Shown here piece by piece: positions 58,469-64,000 of a stretch of 64,000 bases of DNA. Position numbers and translations under genes: made by a program. The notes beneath the pieces are model-generated. The model made no database searches. It had not been told where the DNA came from and saw only the letters and a program-made list of their open reading frames with translations. Source of the stretch: Hordeum vulgare subsp. vulgare (taxonomy: Eukaryota; Streptophyta; Magnoliopsida; Poales; Poaceae); contig NC_058521.1 in assembly GCF_904849725.1 (NCBI RefSeq), forward strand, positions 99,868,244 to 99,932,243. Reading direction: 5' to 3'. Position 1 is the stretch's first letter. Each line of letters begins with the position of its first letter.

Positions 58469-60823
58469 TGTTTAAGTCTAGCTCTTCAACTTACTTCATC
58501 TCTTAGCCCTGATGCCCTTTGTAATTCGTCTTTCTACCGCCCATCTTGTGAGTCGCACGTTTACAACGTTTAGGGCGAGGATCCGCTGGCGCTGATGAAG
58601 AGATGGTGTATGCGACTGCTGCAGTGCTGCTTGCTGCAATCCGACCACCCGTGGCCATCCACCTAGCATACCCACTTCAATAGAAAGGTGAACTGCTTTA
58701 GCTGTGTGGTTTAAATTTTTGTTCTTTCTCCTTCGTTATGTACAAAATTGTAGTCCTACAGTTCCCTGTCTTATCATGGAGCATGATAGTATTCAGTATT
58801 CACCTACAACAAAATAACCAAAAATGTACCACGAGTAGAATTCAGTTCTTTGTTAGGATACAACAAGCTGAGATAACTGGCCTATCATGGAACATTAGAG
58901 CATTCTCCTGCAACTTCCAAATTTACTGATAGTTGTCTCAAATCATCCACATCGACTCATTTCTGTAAATTTTACACTGGTCGTGCTAATATCTCTCTTA
59001 TCAAATTTTACTTTGGGTGCACTGAAATAATCTCATGAATAGACCGACAATTAATGCCCTCATTTTTCTATTGCAATGGTCAGGTGCATAGTTCACTGTC
59101 ATTCAAGCTCTGCTTATTATGGAAATAAACACAACTGAATTCCTTTTGCACTTAATTCCCTTATGCATGGTGGTCTGACTTGGCTAATCATTGGTTCGTC
59201 AGGAGTCAGTGCTTGGATGGGTCGGTAAAAGGTTTAGAGTTGTGAAATATGAGTAAAAGAGAAATTTTGGGTTACATTAGCTTTCTTTACTCGATCCTTG
59301 GCAGGTTCTTTCTCTCCGGCATATATTTTAAATTATTTCATATTACATAAATACAAGTTTGGTTCAGCTAGCGGCCTGACATGTCCCTCCCATCAGATGA
59401 TATCTTCTTTTCACGTTGAGTATTCATTTCATTTTTTCAGTTTATTACTTGTTCATTCTCCATTGGAAGCTTATCTACTATTTCTTTACTGAATAAAGCC
59501 ATTTATTCAGAAACAATAATATGCGCCCAGCATGACAGTGGCATTCCATCTCTCAGACAACAAGTGTAGCTAAAGATTTTAGGTGACTGGTTTGCCATAT
59601 TCGCTTGGATGCACTTGCTTTTGTAAGAAGTTTCAGATTATAAAACTTCTAGTGTGTGTTCTTTTCATGCTAACCTGATTGTAAATTTACCTGCTATTTA
59701 AGTTGCATATGGGATTTTCTCTCCTACAATGTGCCAAGATAATAAATCTACGAATGTGAACTCATAGATAAATCAAAAATCAATAGAGTGAGCTTATATT
59801 ATATTAGCTCGATATGCCAACACAGTTTAATAGCTTTTGTTTGATTTTATACAACTACTTTTGTTGATATGCCAACATACCATCCATTATATTTCTGTTG
59901 TACAAACAAGCTAGATCTATGGATACTAGATACTATCAATGATGTGTATAATAACAAGGAATTATATATTGCTACTTCTCAGCTTATGGTTCCCAGTTCT
60001 TGCATGTTTTTGAGATGATGGAGTGTGCCCGACTCTTGACATGTGCAGTTTTAGTGTTGCACGTTGTGTTGACCCATTAAAATAATTTGCATTAGTGCTC
60101 AACAATGCAGGGGTGGAATCCTTGGGAACATGAACTTTCTATTAGAGTTGAATTTTGTGAAGGAGTGGAAGATGCTATTTGTTAGAAGATATACTCCTAT
60201 ATTGCACTATTTCCCCCTCTATGTTTTTTGCATCTAATCATGAATGTGATAAGGAAACTACTTATTTCAAAATAGTAGTCGCAATTTGATTTTAATATAT
60301 GACAACTATAATTTGCATTAGCCATTTGAAGGATATAGAAGCTTTCTTCTTGTGCATAGACGAATCCTGCTATATATTCATGTGGATCTTTCTTGTAATT
60401 CTTCCTCATGTGTATTATTTCCTCCGCAACTATAGTTGTGGCCATCATTATGCTATTATCCAAGATTTGGGCATGAGAAAGGATAAATTAACCAAACGAC
60501 AATTTTCTCTAAAAAAATCTTCTTATCCACTGATTATGTGATAGAAATAAAAAAGAAAAGGAGAATCATTTGACAGAGTGCATCATGCATGTCTTCCTTT
60601 TCTTGTAGTAATAATACCAATTAAATTAGCTTTCATCTTTTTTGAAAAACTGATTAAATTATTCATTTTCATTAGTGTTATTATATTATGCAAATTGAAT
60701 AGCCCTTTTCCATATGTTAGTTAATATTTAGAAGAAAAATCAACATGTGCTTCTTTGAAGACACTTCATGTAAATTTTATTTTCGCGTCACAATTTTCGA
60801 CCACTCTAGTGTAGCAATGGATG
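58469..60823. other. AT-rich stretch without recognised genes
   Basis: About 2.35 kb with only short frames. It probably belongs to the Helitron-like element that ends at 60854, whose 5' end could not be found. Confidence 0.5.
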
Positions 60824-60854
60824 GGCGCAGCAACGCGCGCCTTTGATGATCTAG
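60824..60854 (+). mobile_element. Helitron-type 3' terminus
   Basis: A GC hairpin (GGCGC at 60824-60828 pairing with GCGCC at 60837-60841) is followed nine bases later by CTAG and a T, fitting the CTRR|T 3' end of Helitrons. The matching 5' TC end was not identified, so the extent of the element to the left is unknown. No Rep/helicase coding is seen nearby, so it would be non-autonomous. Confidence 0.6.
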
Positions 60855-61740
60855 TGTTGACGGTACTTAGTTTAAGTTGTCCTAAGAAGAAGTAGAGCTT
60901 GTACTCATCAGAATCAGTCAAAGCAGACAAGGACTTGTGTTTTTTGGGGGAGGATAGAGTGAGTAGAACAGAGCACACTTGTGAAGAAAAGAACCTCCAT
61001 AGATCTACTTCGGGTGCAAATGGGGCTATTCATGATATGAGTTGTTCGCTGTTGTGTGTCGTCTCGATTGTGCTAGGTAAAGTTGTCCGCCGATGTCGAA
61101 GTTGTTGCACCACGGATGGCAATATGCTTTCTGCTGGATTTTCACACTCGCTATGGGTCTAATATATGTGCATTTTTTAGCTAAACTTAAATCAGCCTAA
61201 TTAGAAATTTGGAAATCGAAATTGATCTAGCCCGCGAAACTGATCTGATCTTCAATTGACCGGGTATTGCATCCCGGGGAGAGAGGATTAATCTCTTGGG
61301 GAAGTGCGCCGTGGAAGTGGTAGATGAATCTAAGAATGACAACGTTAATCTAACCACTCTAATACCATGTGGAAAATATAGAAACCCTAATAAGTGTTGT
61401 GCTATACCGATCTAATCCTCGTGGGGTTTATCTGAAGTATACCGTAAGGAGTGAATTGCAGAAAACATCGACATTGAAGGCTAGGGTTGCAGAAACCAAG
61501 TCTACGAAATTGTGTCAAAAAACACTAATTTCCAGGCTATTTTTTTGGAAAAAACGCTAGTTGGTGGCTTTGGCCCATTTGATGACGATTATGACAGATA
61601 TGGCCCGCAAATGATGATGTTGCATAACTATTCATGTTGGACATCATTACAGATATATATTTTTTATGAAAAACTCCCTCCCTTCTTCAACTAACAAAAA
61701 GAAAGACCCCTAAGCAGAGGGCCCGCCTCCATTGTATCCT
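60855..61740. other. Unassigned sequence with a possible copia PBS/LTR edge
   Basis: No gene is seen. CTCTAATACCATGTGG at about 61358-61373 reads on the minus strand as TGGTATTAGAG next to a CA end, close to a Met-tRNA PBS beside a copia LTR. This would make 60900-61500 the 5' end of a decayed minus-strand copia. No second LTR is seen. Confidence 0.3.
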
Positions 61741-61746
61741 CCTAGA

Positions 61747-61870
61747 GCCGCCCCTCCCTCCCAGCACCGCTCGTTCTTCGCCGGGCAGCCTCTCGGCGCC
61801 GCCCCTCCCTCCCGGCAACGCTCGTCCCTCGTCGGGCAGCCTCCCGGCGCCGCCTCTCCCTCACCGGACC
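61747..61870 (+). repeat. 51-bp GC-rich tandem repeat, about 2.4 copies
   Basis: Units begin GCCGCC(C/T)CTCCCTC at 61747, 61798 and 61849. The local frame gives a Pro/Ala/Ser-rich peptide of chance type. Confidence 0.85.
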
Positions 61871-62153
61871 ATAGTGTTTGCTATTCCAGAGTGCATTTTC
61901 GAGTACATGATACCGGTTAACATACCATCACTATGACCAGCCTAAGGCAGTACTAATAGAAACGTAGTTTACTAGTGCAGCTAGTAGGTGACGTAAGTGC
62001 TTAGCTAAGGTCCAGCTGATATTTATGGTTAGGTCGGTTCACAACTGCTATATAAGGAGCAGCTCACAGCCGATACATAAGTGTGATCATGTCATGTCTC
62101 GAATAAGTGCAACTGCATGGTCATGGCACACCCACAAGTTTCATCATCTCTAT

Positions 62154-62398
62154 CTACAACATGATGTACAAGAGAAGAGCGATCAACATGAGGAAGAGCG
62201 CGACTATGTAGTACAGACGGTCCCGCCCCTCCTCATGCTGGAGTGTCCACATGAAGTAACTACTTTCCGCTTCAGCTTTGGTGTCGAACCCTCTGTGGTA
62301 GCACCCGGGTACCTGTGCACCTAGGCCTGAGCGGCTGGCCAATGGTCGTAGACTCCTGGAACCCTCCCAACGTACACGACGTAGTAGTGCTTCGTCAT
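62154..62398 (-). pseudogene. Viroplasmin/RNase H1 N-terminal-like small membrane protein, broken
   Basis: Minus strand from ATG 62398: MTKHYYVVYVGRVPGVYDHW matches the start of the viroplasmin (RNase H1 hybrid-binding) domain. An in-frame TAG at 62321-62323 follows AAQA. After a frame shift the domain continues with RGFDTKAEAESSY, then a charged stretch and a C-terminal membrane segment (YYIVALFLMLIALLLYIML). The domain normally binds RNA/DNA hybrids or folds as a small beta-alpha module. With a tail anchor it would sit in a membrane, but its role in CACTA elements is not known. Broken by one stop and one shift. Confidence 0.7.
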
Positions 62399-62800
62399 CT
62401 CTGATCTAGGTACCTGCATCGTGAGTTGTTGATTTGAACGATACTATGCAACATAATGTACTTAAGAAAACAAAGAGGCATGATTAGAAAAATAAAAGCA
62501 ACCAATAGTAAACATAAATGACGAAGTTCCTCATACCCAAACTAATTACCTAGAACGATCTACGCTAGTACAGGACCACGATTTAGTTACATCACATAGT
62601 TTCGCCGTGCATAATTTCAAAGTTTTTCCATACAAAGACAGTAGTGATAAGGCACGCTAGTTCAGTACCACGGTTTAGTTACATCACGTTGTCATTGAAA
62701 ATCAGTCGTTCAGGTCCTCGTCCCAATCTTCATAGTTAGCGAGGACGCACGCGAGCTTCGTGAAAAGGTTTCATGTCTAGACACTGAGCGACTAGCAGTG
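62399..62800. other. Spacer between the two CACTA-associated frames
   Basis: About 400 bp with no coding frame. Contains an approximate repeat: CTAGTACAGGACCACGATTTAG near 62570 and CTAGTTCAGTACCACGGTTTAG near 62657, both followed by TTACATCAC. Confidence 0.55.
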
Positions 62801-64000
62801 CTAGGACATCAACCCGTGTGATTGCGCATTGTAGAACATCCCCGTTGGTTTGAGGACTTGCTTCATGATCACTTGGGCTAGTTCAGCTTGGATTCGATGA
62901 TCCGGTGTCGTTCCTATGCTTGTGGCCCAGCTGACAATATTGGCATCTTCGATAGTAGCTGACATGCGAAGGCGTTGATTATCTCTTGTGAACTCCATCA
63001 GGTGATGCATGAGGTAGAATCCATCAGCCGTACTGTTGTTCGGTTGCTCGATGCAGCAGAAGTCGGTCTTATGGCCGAAAGCCAGAGCTTTATTCCTGGT
63101 CCTTTTCACCTTTATATATCCACAAGTCAGGCTGAAGGTCCACAGGGCAGAGTCGAGAACACTCTTTACGTGTGTGTAATCCTTTTTCTTGAGGTTCTTC
63201 GACAAGTCCAAGTAGATAGCATGGGATTATTCCGGGTACAAAATGATGAGGACGGTGCTGCCCCCGCTGCGCAAATTAAGTACACCTCAAATTAGCCTCC
63301 ATGCTTGCAAAGGAATGAAACATGTACGAAAGGATATGCGCGGATGACTTACGAGGGATGATAAGGCAGAAGAATCCTTTCCTTGTCCTTATTAGTGATC
63401 ATGAAATCACCGAGGTACTTGCTCGCATAGTCACGATGCTCTTTGCAAACTCCCAAGAAGTCCTCGTGCATATAGTGTGGGTCCGTGACGCAGGTATATT
63501 TTATGCTCTCCATATTGATGATGGAGTTGAGATACAACGCATACATGCGGATGAAGTGGAAATCCAACTTGATCATGTGAACATGTTGTAGATGTAGTCA
63601 AATCGGAGGAGGAACTGATTTGCGGGCCAGGTATCGACGTACATCTTCCCACCCGACACATGAGCTGCGTAAAGCGGGTATCCTGGATGTTTTGTGGCGA
63701 GAAAGTTTTTCTCTCTAGCCAGCACATCTTCATGGAGTCTCTTTATATAATTGTTTAGTATGTGATGTAGCGATTTGGCAGGTAGGATCGGCTCGCAGGC
63801 GATGTGGACACGCGGCTTACCTTCGATAGGTATTCTGCCTTCCACCGGGGGTTTCAGAGGCGGCTGGCTGCTTGAAGCACCTATGGCGCCTTGAGGTCTC
63901 TTGGTCGGTCTCTTCCTTTTCTTCTTGGGGGGTGGCGGTAGTGATCCCACCATACCTTCCCTAACCACCACCCCAAGTGTCCTCGGGCTAAACAGTGGAC
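62801..64000 (-). pseudogene. CACTA-associated ORF2-type protein (possible Ulp1/C48-like fold), broken and partial
   Basis: Minus strand, open to the window edge at 64000. Exon 1 (64000-63353) has a basic stretch PPPKKKRKRPTKRP (possible nuclear signal), then VHIACEPILP, YPLYAAHV and LLRFDYIYNMF. A one-base deletion near 63575 shifts to FHFIRMYALYL, TDPHYM and ERILLPYHP. A GTAAGT donor (63352) and GCGCAG acceptor (63267) give an 86-bp intron and keep the frame. Exon 2 (63266-62801) has a TAA at 63227-63229 and then SKNLKKKDYTHVKSVLDSAL, AFGHKTDFCC and TGMFYNAQSHGL. From memory this order resembles proteins found in Triticeae CACTA elements whose second half is Ulp1-protease-like. The catalytic triad cannot be confirmed. 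Confidence 0.65.

Larger units (their letters stand above)
62050..64000 (-). mobile_element. CACTA-type transposon, part (minus strand, cut by window edge)
   Basis: Identified by two adjacent proteins that I associate with Triticeae CACTA elements: a viroplasmin-like small membrane protein (62154-62398) and an ORF2-type protein (62801-64000). The transposase itself would lie to the right, outside the window. The left terminus was not proved; candidates CACTATGACC (61931) and GTTTACTAGTG (61967-61977) are both weak. Confidence 0.55.

Noticed and set aside
61931..61977. CACTATGACC and GTTTACTAGTG as CACTA termini
   Set aside because: They point in different directions and no 3-bp duplication or subterminal repeats support either one.

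Overview
The window looks like intergenic DNA from a large grass genome, most likely Triticeae (wheat, Aegilops, rye or barley). The reasons are Stowaway MITEs with the CTCCCTCCGTTCC end, a gypsy LTR opening TGATACGTCCATTTGGCATC, chromoviruses with LTRs of several kb, PIF/Harbinger and CACTA elements, and plant-type introns. No intact host gene was found. Almost everything is transposable elements nested in each other, and they surround and break two host-gene relics.

Layout. 1-4076: 3' part of a gypsy element (tail of pol, a coiled-coil 3' ORF, PPT, 3' LTR). 4326-10550: a PIF/Harbinger transposon with TTA duplications; its transposase is split by a 4.07 kb solo-LTR-like insertion (5159-9232, duplication CATAG) and is also frameshifted. 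10730-11349: first exon of a 2-oxoglutarate dioxygenase, broken by a stop, followed by a Stowaway, a 50-bp tandem repeat and another MITE. 12629-56727: one FAD-dependent monooxygenase gene (MO1-like), spread over 44 kb. Exon 1 is split by a copia element (12847-34419, duplication AAGCT). That copia is itself split by a 16.4 kb chromodomain gypsy (15128-31561, duplication GTTGC) with 5.5 kb LTRs. An intron holds a Stowaway split by a MULE-like element. The last exon is split by a second copia (37337-56572, duplication GGACC). This copia contains an inverted copy of its own family (37937-49769), which contains a 4.9 kb solo LTR (43682-48563, duplication TACAT). Removing each insertion with one copy of its duplication restores the reading frame at that site, so the nesting order is well supported.

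Right side. 56744-56979 is a MITE. 57167-58090 is a 462-bp tandem duplication. 60824-60854 is a Helitron-type 3' end. 61747-61870 is a 51-bp tandem repeat. 62154-64000 is part of a CACTA-type element on the minus strand, with a viroplasmin-like small protein and an ORF2-type protein, both broken.

Points worth a second look are: the inverted same-family copia nest, which gives arms of more than 6 kb; two tRNA-like Pol III promoter modules carried in sense orientation in both 5.5 kb gypsy LTRs; in-frame stops in the gypsy polyprotein that are all TAG; and a sequence block shared by three different long LTR families. All similarity statements come from reading the sequence and recalling families; no database search was possible.
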